Of a DNA stretch of 64,000 nt, positions 11,260 to 22,779 are shown in pieces. The first letter of the stretch is position 1. Each line of letters begins with the position of its first letter. Source of the stretch: Austropuccinia psidii (taxonomy: Eukaryota; Basidiomycota; Pucciniomycetes; Pucciniales; Sphaerophragmiaceae); assembly GCA_023105745.1 (NCBI GenBank), contig JALGQZ010000001.1, positions 55,126,937-55,190,936 on the forward strand, given 5' to 3'. Both the position numbers and the translations under genes were made by a program. The notes under the pieces were generated by a model. The model ran no database searches and had not been told where the DNA came from. It was given only the letters and a program-made list of their open reading frames with translations.

Positions 11260-13246
11260 TGTGAGCCTTTGAGATATGAACATATACCCAATAAGGTCAC
11301 AAGAAAGACTCAGAATAATTATACCTTTAAGATAATTATACTAAAATTACTTAGAATAATTATACATTAAAAATAATTACTTTAAAAATACAAAAATACC
11401 ATAAGTTGGTACAAAAATTGGTTTAACTTGAAAGCCAATGAATCAACTTGTGAAATAAATTATACCATTGGATTCCCCATTGTAAAATACACATATACCA
11501 TTTTTATGGCATATCTGTAAAGTCAATATTTAATGAGTTATAAGGAATAATACCTTTTAAAAACCATAAATCCTCATTTATTATAAGAACCAATGAAACA
11601 AAATGTGAAATAAACTGTACCATTGGATTCCCCATGAATATTCACACATAAAACAATTAATGAGCTAATTTCCAAAGTTAATACTTAACGAATTAACCTG
11701 AATATATGCACTTTTTTGGTCAACGCATATATTCAAGGATCATAGCTAATATCTCTTAAACTATACAAGATAGAGTGATGAACCAAAAATAAAGTTACCA
11801 CGTAATTACTGTTAGAACACAGATATAAACTTTGTTTTACAGATTATAATCAAGGTTAAAACCTATGATGAAATATTGATAAAAATCAACAGAGCTGTTG
11901 ACCACTTTGTTGTGAAAGTGGTCCAAACTTAAAAAAAAGTACACAGTTGGATTCTACTAGTTCATTCGTGAATAATGATGTAATTTATATTATTAAATTC
12001 AGGGTAAAACCCCCTGAAATCATTGTTTGAAGTTTAAAATATTAAATTTCGACAGAAAAGATGAGTTACAAGAAAAATCATCAAAATTAGAGTTTTGATG
12101 ATGTAATGAAAATCTCTTGGCAGTAAGATAAGGTTATGTCAGGCTATCAGAATTCACTCTCTGAATTGCTGTAGCGTGTAAAGCTCAAAGGTTATTAAAG
12201 ATCAAAGTTTGAGCTTAAATTGAGCCGTTATGATCACCTACTGTAACCTTAAATTAAGCTTAACGGTCATATGAGTGATAAAATTGGTGAATACTATTAG
12301 TTTATTATTAAAACTAAGAAAATACACGAAATTTGGGGTTCTTCCAAGCCTCTGATGTCATCAAACTTAGAGTTATAGTGATAACTCTAAATAAATGGTG
12401 TAATAATGATGTAATATGGTTTGATCATGATGTAATCATCCTCAAACCTTAAGATATTGATCAATTCCAGTGGATATGATCAGTACACGTCTACTAGAAG
12501 CCTGTTGGACTCTAGGAGGGAGGTATTTACTATAAATAGAGCTCTTTTTACTCTGTTTTCCCCTCAGACGCATCAAAAACATTAAATCAATTAAATCAAA
12601 GGTAATTTCTTTATTCTTTATATATAAAACTATTATATTATTAAAGACCAAAGACCACCTTGTTATAATCATCCATTTTTACGTGATTAAATCATTTATT
12701 TAATTGTTTTTGCTAAAAATCTCTCTAAAAACTCATTTCCACGTAAAAATCAAGAATATTAGTAATTTTCTTTATTTTTATTGTAGATACAATTTGCAAA
12801 GGTTGTATTTATATTTTTTGGCGTAAAATATTACAAAATTATTATATCAAGTGTTAAAAGTAGGTTATTTTCTCTTTATTATTATTTTAATAATTCCTTA
12901 ATTAATATAAATAGTATTTATATTAATTTATAACTTTAATATTGGTAATATTATTGTTATTAATTGTTTTTTATTAATAAAAAACAATTTTTTACGCCTT
13001 TATTATTTGTTTGTAACAATAATAAAGTGCTTTTAAATATATTAATTATTTTATTATATTATATTTTATAATATAAATTATATTATTATATTTATTTAAT
13101 AATATAATCATTTTACGCCATAATTATAATAATTCTTTATTATTATAATTATTTTTATCTTATTTATTTCATTTATAAGGACATTCATAGTACAATAAGT
13201 AAAATATTAGTAATTTTTACTTATTGTTTCATAGTCAAACCTTACA
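11260..13246 (+). repeat. 3' LTR of Ty3/Gypsy element
   Basis: Copy of 2620-4606 with the same length and termini and only scattered substitutions plus the compensating U5 indels. It ends CTTACA, followed by the target duplication ATAGA. Confidence 0.95.
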
Positions 13247-13251
13247 ATAGA
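13247..13251. repeat. target-site duplication ATAGA, right
   Basis: Partner of 2615-2619. Confidence 0.92.
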
Positions 13252-13518
13252 CATATTGTTGAAGAAACTTGAAACTACCTTAAAGGCTCTTTTCATTTTC
13301 TATTGTGAGGATATATAGACCAAAAATTTATTTTGTGGAAATATTCTGTCATAACTTTAGAATAAATTCTCCATCTGTATTTCTTACAAACTGAGCTTAA
13401 GTCATTCATTCTGATATGATATTTGTGTGAAAATCTTCTAGAAGGATATTGAAATGGCTATAAGTGGAAAGAAGGACTTAATTAAAACAGTCGTCAACAT
13501 GTTTCTTTCAGATACTTC
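13252..13518. other. short AT-rich spacer
   Basis: The 267 bp between the Gypsy TSD and the solo LTR TSD show no gene or motif I can name. Confidence 0.6.
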
Positions 13519-14287
13519 TTAGGTGTCACAGGGGCTCTTCAAAGTGAAGAGGGCCTGGCACTCAGTAAACTGGGACTCACTTATGGAGGGCTCAAAGATA
13601 TGGTAAGAAGGAATACACTTAAGAGTTCAAGAGATGAATTACTAGAATAAATAATATAAGAAAGCAGCAACAAAAGAAATAAAAGTAAGAATAGAAGAGC
13701 TAACCACAAACAAGTCCAAGTCCACTGTTTCAACCTGTCAGAATGAAAAGAGAAGGGTTAATAAGGATATGGCCACCCAACTCATACTGTACAGGAAAAG
13801 AGAGAAATGCAAAGACTAACTTAATATTAAATAAATATAATACCCAAAATAAGGATAAGAATATTCATAAAATAATAAATAACTAAATTAATTAACTGGG
13901 GAAAAGTCCCCAGGGGGAGAAAGTGGGGCTGGTATATGAGAGAATCACCAGCCCTGATCCAGAGGAAGAATTTTCATGAGAGGATTGAATGATTGAATTG
14001 AGTCTGGCCAATACAGGTCCTGTAAAGCTGTACAGAACCTTTACAAGAGGTGTGATGTATTTGAGTGATCATACAGTTTAATGCTGGTTTATTGAAACTG
14101 TATTGGGTGAATCCAACCTGTACAGATTTTGACAGGCTGTATTGAAGTACCAAGCTGTATGCATGTTTCAGCAAGGAAGATTGATGAAACTGAATGCTGA
14201 TGCAGATAGTGGCTCTGCTGATTTGAGGTGTTTGAGTGGGTGTATTGATGAATACCCTTACCCCTGGTGAGTGGTTGTTACATTAGG
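13519..14287 (-). mobile_element. solo LTR of the chromovirus family with TTAGG TSD
   Basis: The LTR proper is 13524-14282 (759 bp), starting TGTCACA and ending TGTTACA on the + strand. It is flanked by perfect 5-bp duplications TTAGG (13519-13523 and 14283-14287). It is the reverse complement of the LTRs at 45507-46249 and 54799-55543; for example, the block around CCAGTTTACTGAGTGCCAGG is shared. Presence of TSDs on a single LTR indicates LTR-LTR recombination after a full insertion. The 14-nt TAAATTAATTAACT segment at 13884-13897 is preserved, which bears on the self-priming proposal for the family. Confidence 0.93.
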
Positions 14288-15645
14288 ATAGTAATGTCTT
14301 AAAATAAAAAGTCAAAATTGAAACTTCCTTTGATTGAGAGTTATCAATAAATAATCCTCTAAAATTATGGTTTTTCATTATATCTCGTTCAAAAATTTCA
14401 ATTTGAAGCCAGTTTTCACTATTTTGCTTCACTTTGGGGGCAACGGAATGTCTTTCTGTTTTTATAAATTTGTCCATTTTCCAGTTTGATTGATACCTTG
14501 AGGATATATAGAAATTTTATTTCTTTTTAATATTATTTCAAAATAAATCATAAAAAAATTATTCTTTGACACAGCCCACAATAGATATCTCATCTGTTAA
14601 TTGGGAAATCACCCATTTGTTTTTAACACTCCATTAAGAGAAACTTCAAGGAGAAAGAATGAGATTACTTAAGAAGTAAAATGATCGCCAAAATTTCTTC
14701 CTTTTCACACAACCAAGTTGGATCTTGCAAAAAAATCAAGTGGATACATGAGATACCCTAAAAAGATATCCCTTTCCTCAAATCCAATTTCACAATTCTT
14801 TATTCCTTTTTCTGAATACCATGCGTTTCCTGGAAAGTCAAATATATATATTGCGTTTTCTGGCCATAAAATACATATATGGGCCTGGGATCTAAATCTT
14901 CTTAATCATATCTCCAGAAAAAAGAATTCCCCTAAACCTTATTTTTGGAAACAAAAACCTATGGCCTCTGTCTGAATGAAGAAAACAATCTGGCAAGTTT
15001 TTCAGGAACATTTAAATAGATTTTGTGTTACTTTTATGAACTAAATGAATATATATATATATATAATAAGTGAAATTGATAAACTATAAAGTATATATGA
15101 CCTCCTCATTATCAAACAAATCGCTATATTTAAAAAGGAGGCATGATTTTGTTGTAGATTCTTGAGTGAGTTCCAGATCATTGAAAAAAGAATAGTTTTA
15201 AAATTGGAAAGAAAGATTAGAGTATTTATGTTCCAACATTTATCTTAGGATTCTTTATCACCCCCTTTACTTAATTTCATCTACTTGAGATGATATATTC
15301 AATGTTTTCACATTAATGAGATAGAATAAAAATAAAAAAGATTCATCTCATCCATCATCCTTCAAAAAAATTCACACATCTGGAAACAAAAGCTCTGAAA
15401 AATCTTCATTTGTTTCATATGAAAAATGGTGCAGTTTTCAACGACTGGTTCTGTTTTAGAGTTATTTACCTCATGTACCTCTAAAACTTTTACCTCTCAT
15501 ATGATTACAAATTTCTTAGAAATAATAAACACAGCAGAATTTTTCATATCTTATTTATTTGAAGTTCTGAATTCAGCTTATAAAGGACCTCCAAATCAAT
15601 TTTAGAGGTATATTCCAATTTACACATAAAAATCTCAAAAGATAC
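14288..15645. other. AT-rich spacer
   Basis: No convincing gene. It contains an (AT)n run at about 15049-15065. An open frame near 14718-14975 has no ATG-supported start or recognisable domain and was not called. Confidence 0.55.
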
Positions 15646-15650
15646 AAAAT
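15646..15650. repeat. target-site duplication CAAAA, left
   Basis: CAAAA precedes the left Copia LTR and recurs at 27562-27566 right after the far LTR. This proves that the LTR pieces on both sides of the Helitron belong to one element. Confidence 0.85.
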
Positions 15651-16121
15651 TTAAACAAAAAATGATGTTTATTCAATTGACTTTTTATTTATATTACTTT
15701 TTAAATGTGGATAACAATAAAAATGATAAGATGTAAGACAGATTATAAAAAAACTAATGTAATGTCTAAAATTACAACAAGGTGGCTTTAATAGCCTCTA
15801 TTTATATGTCTTTTGAGTATAGCCTGATGGAGGCGTATTATTTTGTAGTCTACAAGAAACTCTTTCCCAATCAAACAGTGTACTTTGCATTTCTTGTGCT
15901 TTTCACCGTAGTATGATGTATTCCTTTGTTTAGTAAGTTTTCTTGTTCTGCTTTCTAAACTTACTTCTCTTTTAATATTGTAACCAATGAAGTCGTGTAA
16001 GAGTACGATTTTTGCTTTTAACTCTAGATCCTTTTTATCAATAAGCTTTTCTAGCTTATTGCTTTCTTTGCTTTTGCTAAGTACTTTTTCTAATTCACTT
16101 TTATTAATTGTTCTTCCAACA
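15651..16121 (-). repeat. Copia 3' LTR (left end)
   Basis: On the - strand it starts TGTTGGAAGAAC at 16121. The opposite end reads TTTAAAC at 15651-15657, where the other LTR has TGTAAAC, so the terminal CA dinucleotide has mutated in this copy. It is closely similar to the split right LTR. Confidence 0.88.
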
Positions 16122-16162
16122 CGCCCCCTCAATTTCAAAGGTGAATTAATCTCATTATTGTC

Positions 16163-16588
16163 TTAGCATGTTGCTATATCTGCTTTTCTGCTAGTGTATT
16201 CAAACAGTCCCATGTATTTGTTGAATTTTTGTTGTTTGATTCTATCCAATGCTTTTGTTAGACAATCAGCTACTAGTTCTTCTGTTTTCAAATACTTTAG
16301 ATTGATTTCGTGATTATTGATTAGATCTCTGATACTGTTGTAATGTACATCAATGTGTTTAGTTCTTGAATGGTATATGGGGTTTTTTGCTCTTTTGATT
16401 GCACCTTGATTGTTGTTATAGATGGTAATACTTTTGGGGTTTTCTTTATGGACTTCTCCTTCCAACAAGGAAAGCCATTTTCCTTCATGAAACGCAGATA
16501 GGTATGATCTGTATTCAGCCTCAGTGGATGATGTACTTACTCCACCCAGTTTTTTGCTTTTCCAACTGATGGCCCCTCCACCGTACAT
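16163..16588 (-). pseudogene. Copia RNase H domain remnant
   Basis: RNase H removes the RNA strand of the RNA/DNA hybrid during reverse transcription. The 141-codon frame contains SWKSKKLGGVSTSSTEAEY, NNNQGAIKRAKNP, SRTKHIDVHY and VADCLTKAL, which are the standard C-terminal Copia pol motifs in order. It begins partway through the domain; the piece upstream (16589-16813) is in the same region but broken by stops. It ends about 40 bp before the 3' LTR, as expected for the end of Copia pol. Confidence 0.85.
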
Positions 16589-17975
16589 GAAAACATATCC
16601 GGTCCAGGATCTTCTGTTTAAGTCTTCAGCCCAACTGGAGTCTGAGTACCCTGAAATTTTGTTGTTGTCTGTTTTATACTAATTGATTCCTAAATTCCTT
16701 GCGGCTCTTAAGTATCGTAGTACACTTTTGGAGGCAGCCCAGTGTTGGAAACTGGGCTTTTCAAGAAATTGTGATAAATGGCCTACAACGTATGCAATAT
16801 CTGGTCTAGTACATTAAGAGATATAATTTAATGAGCCAACAGCTAATAGGTAGTCTGAATTAAGCTTCTTGAACTCTTCTACTTTGTTTTCTGTTGCATT
16901 TTCTAATCTGTTGTTGCTCTGCATGGGTGTAAGGGTTGTTTTACAATCTTCCATGTCATATTTTTTGATTAATTCATCTATCAAGTGGGTTTGACTTAAA
17001 ACAATATGTTCTGAATTCTGTCTAATTATTCTTATTCCTAATATGTGACTGGCTAATCCCAGATCTTTTATGCGCAAATCCTTGTTTTACTTTTTGAATA
17101 ACTTCATCTGATTCTTTTCCAATAACAATGATATCGTCTACCCAAGCAAAGGGGATAGTGTTTTTGCATGTGAATAAGCATGGGTCTTCTTGACTCATAA
17201 TGAAATTATTTTTGTTGAGCCATTGTTTTAGAGTTAAATACCAGCTTTGTGCAGCTTGTTTCACTCCACATAATGATTTTCTTAGTTTGAGTATATGTTC
17301 CTGTGGGTTGGAGAGTAGATTTTTTACTTTTTCATGTTTGTATAATTCTGGTTTTGTTTCTCTCATGCAATCAACAAAGCCTTCTGGAAGTGTGGTGTAG
17401 ACACTTTCTTCTTCTTCTAGTTTTGAGTTTAGGTATGCTGTTACAAAGTCTGCCTGTCTGATGTTTTTCCTAGTTTGGACAGAATAGCTTATTATATATC
17501 TTAGCGTAGAAAGTCTTCCTGTGGGTGAAATTGTTTCTTTATAGTCAATACCTTCTTTTTGCTTAAAGCCTCTGGCAACGCATTGAGCTTTATATCTTTG
17601 TAACTGTCCATTTTCATCAAATTTTTTTGTGAAAACCCAAAGTGTATTGATTAGTGATTTCTGTTTAGTTAAGTCTTTTTTAATAAAGATTTCAAAAACA
17701 TTCTGTTCTGAAATAGAATCTAACTCAGAAAAGTAGGCTTCTTTCCATTTGGGCCAATCATGCATGCTGCTGGCTTCTTTCAGGGTATTGGGATTTATTA
17801 TTTCTATATTTTCTACACTCATTGCTATGGATGTTATGTTGTCATATTTTTCAAATGCCCCATTTTTTTCTTTTATAGATTCCATATTATATGCTTGTGC
17901 TCTGCATCTACGAGGTTCATCAATAATGTTTTCTTCTATGATTTCAGAGCTTGACTTCTCATTGACCATTCCCAT
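16589..17975 (-). pseudogene. Copia reverse transcriptase remnant
   Basis: The reverse transcriptase makes cDNA from element RNA. From 17975 downward the frame shows W-K-E-A-Y-F-S-E-L, VARGFKQKEGIDY, the catalytic segment ADFVTAYLNS, KLRKSLCGVKQAAQSWY and WVDDIIVIG (the usual YVDD with Trp in place of Tyr). Catalytic Asp residues are present. A frameshift near 17025-17075 moves the continuation to another frame (16814-17077, with LGLASHILGIRI and QSNNRLENA). Further stops follow up to the RNase H fragment. The gene is therefore dead but domain order is clear. Confidence 0.88.
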
Positions 17976-18229
17976 TGTGGCAGCTGTTTTCCCCTATTGC
18001 TTTCAGATCCAATATTTTGTGCTTCATCAGTTTCAATATTTTAATTTTCTGTGTTAGTTAGCTCTATCTCTTGTTGTTCTCAAATTCTTGGATCCCTGAA
18101 TCTTATTCTAATGGGTTCTCTAAGTTCTTCTTCATTGCTTCTCAACACTGGTTCAATCTTTTCTGTTATTTCTTGGTCTTCTTCAGGTCTTATTTTTCTT
18201 TTTTTTAATGGTAATTTGTCTTAATTGAA

Positions 18230-18985
18230 CCTTAAATCTCTTGAGCAAATTATTTTTCCAGTGTCTTCAAGTAGAATACGATATACTCCAAAGTCAGGTT
18301 CATACCCAACTAGAGCCCCTTTGAGTGCTCTTTCATCCAGTTTTCTTTTGTAGCTGTTATTTGTAACATAAGCTCGGCATCCAAATCTTCAAATTCTGCT
18401 AAGGTTAGGTTTCTTATTAAATAATTTCTCAAATGGGCTTTTATCACCATCTGATATCCTAACTCTTAAAAATTTTGCAGTATTCAATGATTTGGCTCAT
18501 AGTTCTTTTTCCATGCTGGATTCAAACATGAGGGTTTGCACTTTATCCATCAAAGTTTGATTGATTCTTTCAACAATTGCATTGTGTGGAGGAGTATACA
18601 GGGTAGTAATTATGAGTTGAATTCCTCTTTCTTCACAAAATTCTTTGACAAAATATTTTACCAATTCCTTTCCACTGTCACAGACTATCCTTTTCACTTG
18701 TTTTTCTATGGAATTCTCAGCTTTTTTGATAATTTTTTTCAGTTTGTCTTTTCCTTAACTTTTGCTCTTCAGCATTCTTACCCATGAGAAATGCGAACTT
18801 AAATCAACAACTACTAATATGTATTTAGCACCTCCTAAAGATTGAGGAGTGATGGGGCCCATAAGATCTACAGAGATTTCTCCTAGAGGTATGTCTGACC
18901 TTTTTATTTCTCCATTAAAGGGTATTCTTGTTGATTTTCCTATTTTGCATGCTTCACAATTTCCAGCTTTTCCATTATGCCCAGA
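18230..18985 (-). pseudogene. Copia integrase remnant
   Basis: Integrase inserts the cDNA into the host genome. Reading the - strand from 18985: HNGKAGNCEACKIGK (end of the zinc domain), SVDLMGPITP (first catalytic Asp), VVVDLSSHFSWVRML, VCDSGKEL (second Asp) and NAIVERINQTLMDK (Glu). Stops are visible, for example after KSKS and after MEKEL at 18497-18499, and the frame changes between the two halves. Past the core a segment with RFGCRAYVTNNSYKRKLD and GALVGYEPDFGVYRI corresponds to the usual Copia integrase tail. Confidence 0.82.
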
Positions 18986-19483
18986 TCATTTGTGATCACT
19001 AACAAAAGCTTCTTTTTTATCAAATCTGATGTGCAGAAGTCCATTTTTGATATGTCCATCAAAGATCCCTTTTTTATTATGGGTTACTCGAAATTTGTTG
19101 TTTGCCAGCCTCTCTAGGTCCCCATTTCTTTTCCAGATTTGGGATAGTGACACAGGATTATATGGTAAGTCTGCTACATAGATTGCTTCTTTAAAAAAAA
19201 TTCTGTTTCCCTTTGAAAATTTTACCACTTCTCCCCTTCCTTTTACAGGTATTTTAACTCCTTCCTGTCCGATTTGCACACCTCCTGAAGATGGTTGTAA
19301 ATTGGTGAAGTCTTCTTCTTTATTGAACATGTGGTCATTGGCACCTGAATCAAGGATGGTAGTTTTGTTGTTTTTTGCTACTAGACTGCACAACTCATCC
19401 TCATTGGTTGTAGCGACAAATGCAATAGTTGGTTCTTCCTCTTCGTCATTTTCTGCTAATTTAGCTTGTACATTCCTATTGTA
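18986..19483 (-). pseudogene. Copia protease and pre-integrase region
   Basis: The frame 19393-18986 contains the aspartic protease active-site motif TTILDSGANDHM. A GAG-pre-integrase type segment follows, with SLSQIWKRNGDLERL and GLLHIRF. The region upstream to 19483 reads TIAFVATTNEDELCSLVAKN and joins it to the zinc knuckle of Gag. Ty1/Copia elements cleave Gag-Pol with this enzyme. The frame ends at a stop just before the integrase zinc-domain remnant. Confidence 0.82.
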
Positions 19484-20121
19484 AGTGTTATTATTCCTTA
19501 GTCTACAGTTCTTTAAAATATTCCCCTTTTTTCCACAGTTGAAGCAGCTCCTGTTTTCTCAATCAGCATATAAAGCAATTTCTTCTTTTGATTCAAATTT
19601 TATTTGAAATAAGGCTTGGTCTTTTTCAACGTTTACAATGATATCTTCAATTGTGGGATATTGATTTCCATAGGTAAGAATTCTTACTAGGGATTCATAC
19701 TTGTGTGTTAGAGTCCTAATTGCTAATCTTGATACGAGTGCATTGTTTAAATCTGTTCCGGTTAATGACATTCTCCTTGAGCTTGTTCAAAGATCTTCAA
19801 TCCATTGCTCAAGATTTTTAAATCTTAATTCTAAAAATCAGTCTAATGCTACACCTTGAGCTTGTACTCCTGATCCAACATATTTTTCTTTGAGCATTCT
19901 CCATAATGCTCTCCCGTCTCCTTTCTCTCAATCAATTCGTCTAAATGTCTCATAATGAGACAGTAAGATTTTTCTTTTTTCTTGTCTGTTACAGTGTTAT
20001 TGGTGCCATCTACAAACTTTCAACAACCAATGTGTCGTAGTTCTGCTTCTATAGCAGTAGACCATGTTACGTAGTTTCCTTCTCTAAGGATGATTCTTTG
20101 GCTGGCCTCCGATTTTTCCAT
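19484..20121 (-). pseudogene. Copia gag remnant
   Basis: The start is ATG at 20121-20119, 33 bp inside the right LTR edge (20154). The N-terminus reads MEKSEASQRIILREGNYVTW, with a W..A...L pattern typical of Copia Gag. A TGA replaces the expected Trp codon about 34 codons in, and further stops follow near 19860-19850. A cleaner frame from 19771 to 19559 covers the middle. Near 19510-19555 a zinc knuckle is recognisable (CFNCGKKGNILKNC), but Asn stands where the metal-binding His belongs. Confidence 0.8.
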
Positions 20122-20153
20122 TTGTTTTGGTTAGTACTCTGGTACTGATAATG

Positions 20154-20261
20154 TGTAAACAAAAAATGATGTTTATTTAATTGATTTTTTATTTATATTA
20201 CTTTCTAAATGTGGATAACGATAAAAATGATAAGAGGTAAAACAGATTATGAAAAAACTAA
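20154..20261 (-). repeat. Copia 5' LTR, inner part
   Basis: It starts TGTAAAC on the + strand (ACA at the LTR 3' end on the - strand) and matches the left LTR. At 20261/20262 it breaks off within ACTAA and the Helitron begins. The remainder of the LTR resumes at 27155. Confidence 0.9.
20222..20261. repeat. 40-bp duplication flanking the Helitron, left
   Basis: It is 39/40 identical to 27155-27194 and directly abuts the Helitron TC end. Both copies share substitutions not found in the left Copia LTR (AGAGGTAAAAC versus AGATGTAAGAC), so they derive from this same LTR. Confidence 0.85.
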
Positions 20262-20263
20262 TC

Positions 20264-21153
20264 AAAAAAAAATTAAAGATGCATTTCGTAAAATACTCAA
20301 GCATAACTCCATTTTATTTTTTAAAGGTTTAGATCATGTTGGCGGGTAGATGCCATATGTGATGCCTAAGTGTTGAAGCTCTGTTCGAAAGGATATTTAA
20401 AGCTTTTCCTAAATTTTTAAGCTTTTGTGTTAAATAGCCCACAGTACAATAAGAAAGTCTAAATCACTCATACTTAAACAATAACTAGCATAATGAAAAA
20501 TTAAACTCTGCGTTTTTGACTATTGCAACTTTTCCAAAGTAGTAATTTCAAAATTTTGGGGCTTGAATTTAGTAATTTAGAAACCATTCTAACCAATTCC
20601 TGTTAAATCCGCACCCTTAGATAAGTCATTTCTTGCACTTCTGATTTGTGTAATTGTTTTGACTTAGCGCACTTTTATGCGTGATGTATGAATCCGGGTC
20701 AGATTTAGACATGTCATTAAACAACCATATACTTTGCTTTAAGAATCAACTTTCTAGAACGTTTCCATCAGTAGATCCTATCACACAATAAGCAAAAAAA
20801 TTTCCTTAATAATCATTTATAAGATATTACAAACTGGTAAAACAACCATTTCCAAAAGTCGTAAGAGCTCATGCTTTAAATAGTAAATCTCCAAGATTAA
20901 TTGTTCTAACATTTTGAATTTTTACAATTTAACCTCAGATGTTGCAACCCCATGAACCAAACTGTTGAACAACCCCTCAAAGATCCAAACTCCAAACACC
21001 AAAGATTTGTTCCAAGACAATAGCAAGTAACCAAACACTAACACATGGGTTTGAAATCATCCTGTTCACACATGTTTTTGAAGAGGTAATATATTTGGTT
21101 ATTACCTTTTAGTTTTCTTAATGTTATCTAACACAAAACCATTTCTAATGTAG
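20264..21153 (+). other. Helitron 5' region, possible decayed first exon
   Basis: Mostly AT-rich. From ATG 20952 a frame reads MNQTVEQPLKDPNSKHQRFV and hits TAG at 21021. It continues to a GAG/GTAATA donor-like site near 21086, and an acceptor-like TAG ends at 21153. The phases do not fit cleanly, so the exon call is weak. Confidence 0.25.
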
Positions 21154-21549
21154 TACCCATTAGACCTTCCACCTGGCCAAACCTATGGGAATTACCAATG
21201 TCTTCCCGGAGTACCAGTTTCTGGTTTTGATAACAATGATTTGAAAGAAGTTGAACTACAGCTTCTAGCCAATACTTCAAGATTGTTTGCGTTGAAGGCA
21301 GGTAAAAAGTACTATTCCCCAGTCAGGATTGTAAAAAGTCCTTATGAAAATACCTACATTGGTATTTACAATCCCCAATGTACCACCTCTCTGGCCTTAT
21401 CCTGTGATATTTCTTCAGATTTCAGTAACAAGCTTCATTCAAGTGGCTTTGGCATTGTAACTTCACGAAAGGAGAAAACCCTTCAATTAGGTAATAATGT
21501 TGAAGTTGTGTTGTGTGTCACTATTAGTCATAATGATTGGAACCCTGAA
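21154..21549 (+). pseudogene. Helitron N-terminal exon, unknown domain
   Basis: A frame of 132 codons is open from 21154, right after an acceptor-like ATGTAG, to 21549, directly before a consensus donor GTGAGT (21550-21555). The length is a multiple of three. The product has alternating hydrophobic stretches (PVSGFDNNDLKEVELQLL, YYSPVRIVKSP, ALSCDISSDFSNKL) and no motif I recognise. It lies upstream of the zinc-like and Helitron N domains, where some Helitron proteins carry extra N-terminal domains. Exon borders are inferred, not proven. Confidence 0.4.
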
Positions 21550-22779
21550 GTGAGTCTATATCCTTGATGCTGTGTAGTCTGATGATTTGTTAAATTGTTA
21601 ATATATAAAAAACTAGGCAAGAAAGCAAGTACCATTTGAGGTAACTTACATTGTAAGAAGGAAAGGAAGTTCTAATAACTTCTTTGGACTTTTCCAAATT
21701 GGTCGGGAGATGTCTGTCTCTGGACCACTTATAGATTGGGATGAAGAAGGCCATTGTGTGGTATTGGTACAGCAAATCTTCAATCTTTGTTTGATTGATC
21801 AAAGTTTCTATAATACTTAATCCATTGTTCTTCCAAAACAGGTCAATGGCATAAGCCTTTCATCCGGGAAAACATCAGTCAAGCCATATGCCTCTACCAC
21901 CCATAGTCAAAGTGACAAAAAGGATTCCGTTTGCAGGGTGTTAGTACATATTTTGAAGCAATAGGCAAGATTGTAAGGGGCTGATTTTTTGCATTAGTGT
22001 TACTAAAAAATTAAAAGTAGATGCAAAGTTAGTAAAGGGGAAATCAAGTATCATCCAAGACTCTACATCTAGCGTCAATCAATTTAGGTCCAATGGTGAT
22101 GATAAATCCGAAGATCTAAGCAGTCAGGAGGTTCACTCACCTCCTATTATTAAGCTTGAAAAGGATTTCAATCCTAGACATAGTCATTCCGGATCAGAGG
22201 AAGGAGAAATAAATGAAGTATGCTCTAACAAGGAGGAGTTTTTTGTTAATACTTATGGCAAAAAAAAACTCACAGATCAATCCTTTCAGATTCCCGAAAA
22301 TGATTAAGGTTGGCTAGAACATCACATTCGCAAGCTGCATCGAACCTGCGTATAGATAGACACAGAGCTCTCCTTTTGTAGATGTATGACATTACATAAA
22401 ATCAAAATAAAAGTTCATTGTTACCTAAAAATACATGAAATGTTTCAGAATCAAAGATTTGTTGTTATATCATTATTTCCAAATATTTGAATTTTTATTA
22501 ACCTTGATTACTCAACTTTATTTCAAAAGGCTACGCTTTTTTAATAATAATAATAATAATCACAATAATCTTGACCAAACGTTCTTGAAATTCTCAATAT
22601 GAGATTTAATTGATTCTTTACGCCATGTGAACTTGATCTTGAAGGGTTGGTAAAGATTCTTGGTCTCATTAACTATTCGGTTTTTCTGATTTTCATTTCC
22701 TCTTTAGAATGGTAAATGAAGGCCTTGCAGCAGCACATCCCAATAAAAACAATGAACAGGCAATCATCTCAAGATTTCC

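Larger units (their letters stand above)
2620..13246 (+). mobile_element. complete Ty3/Gypsy LTR retrotransposon, nested-free
   Basis: This is a 10,627-bp element with two 1,987-bp LTRs starting TGTGAG and ending CTTACA, a perfect ATAGA target duplication, a gag with a CCHC knuckle, and pol in the order protease, reverse transcriptase, RNase H, integrase, which defines Ty3/Gypsy. A polypurine tract precedes the 3' LTR. The near identity of the LTRs and the intact TSD indicate a recent insertion, yet the coding frame already carries four in-frame stops (5937, 7596, 9117, 9237). The family resembles Gypsy elements I remember from rust fungi (not verified). Confidence 0.95.

Noticed and set aside
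14718..14975. 85-codon + strand frame
   Set aside because: No ATG-supported start, no motif, surrounded by AT-rich non-coding DNA.
15720..16140. Lys/Glu-rich - strand frame repeated at 27228-27587
   Set aside because: Both frames lie in the Copia LTRs and are similar only because the LTRs are copies of each other.
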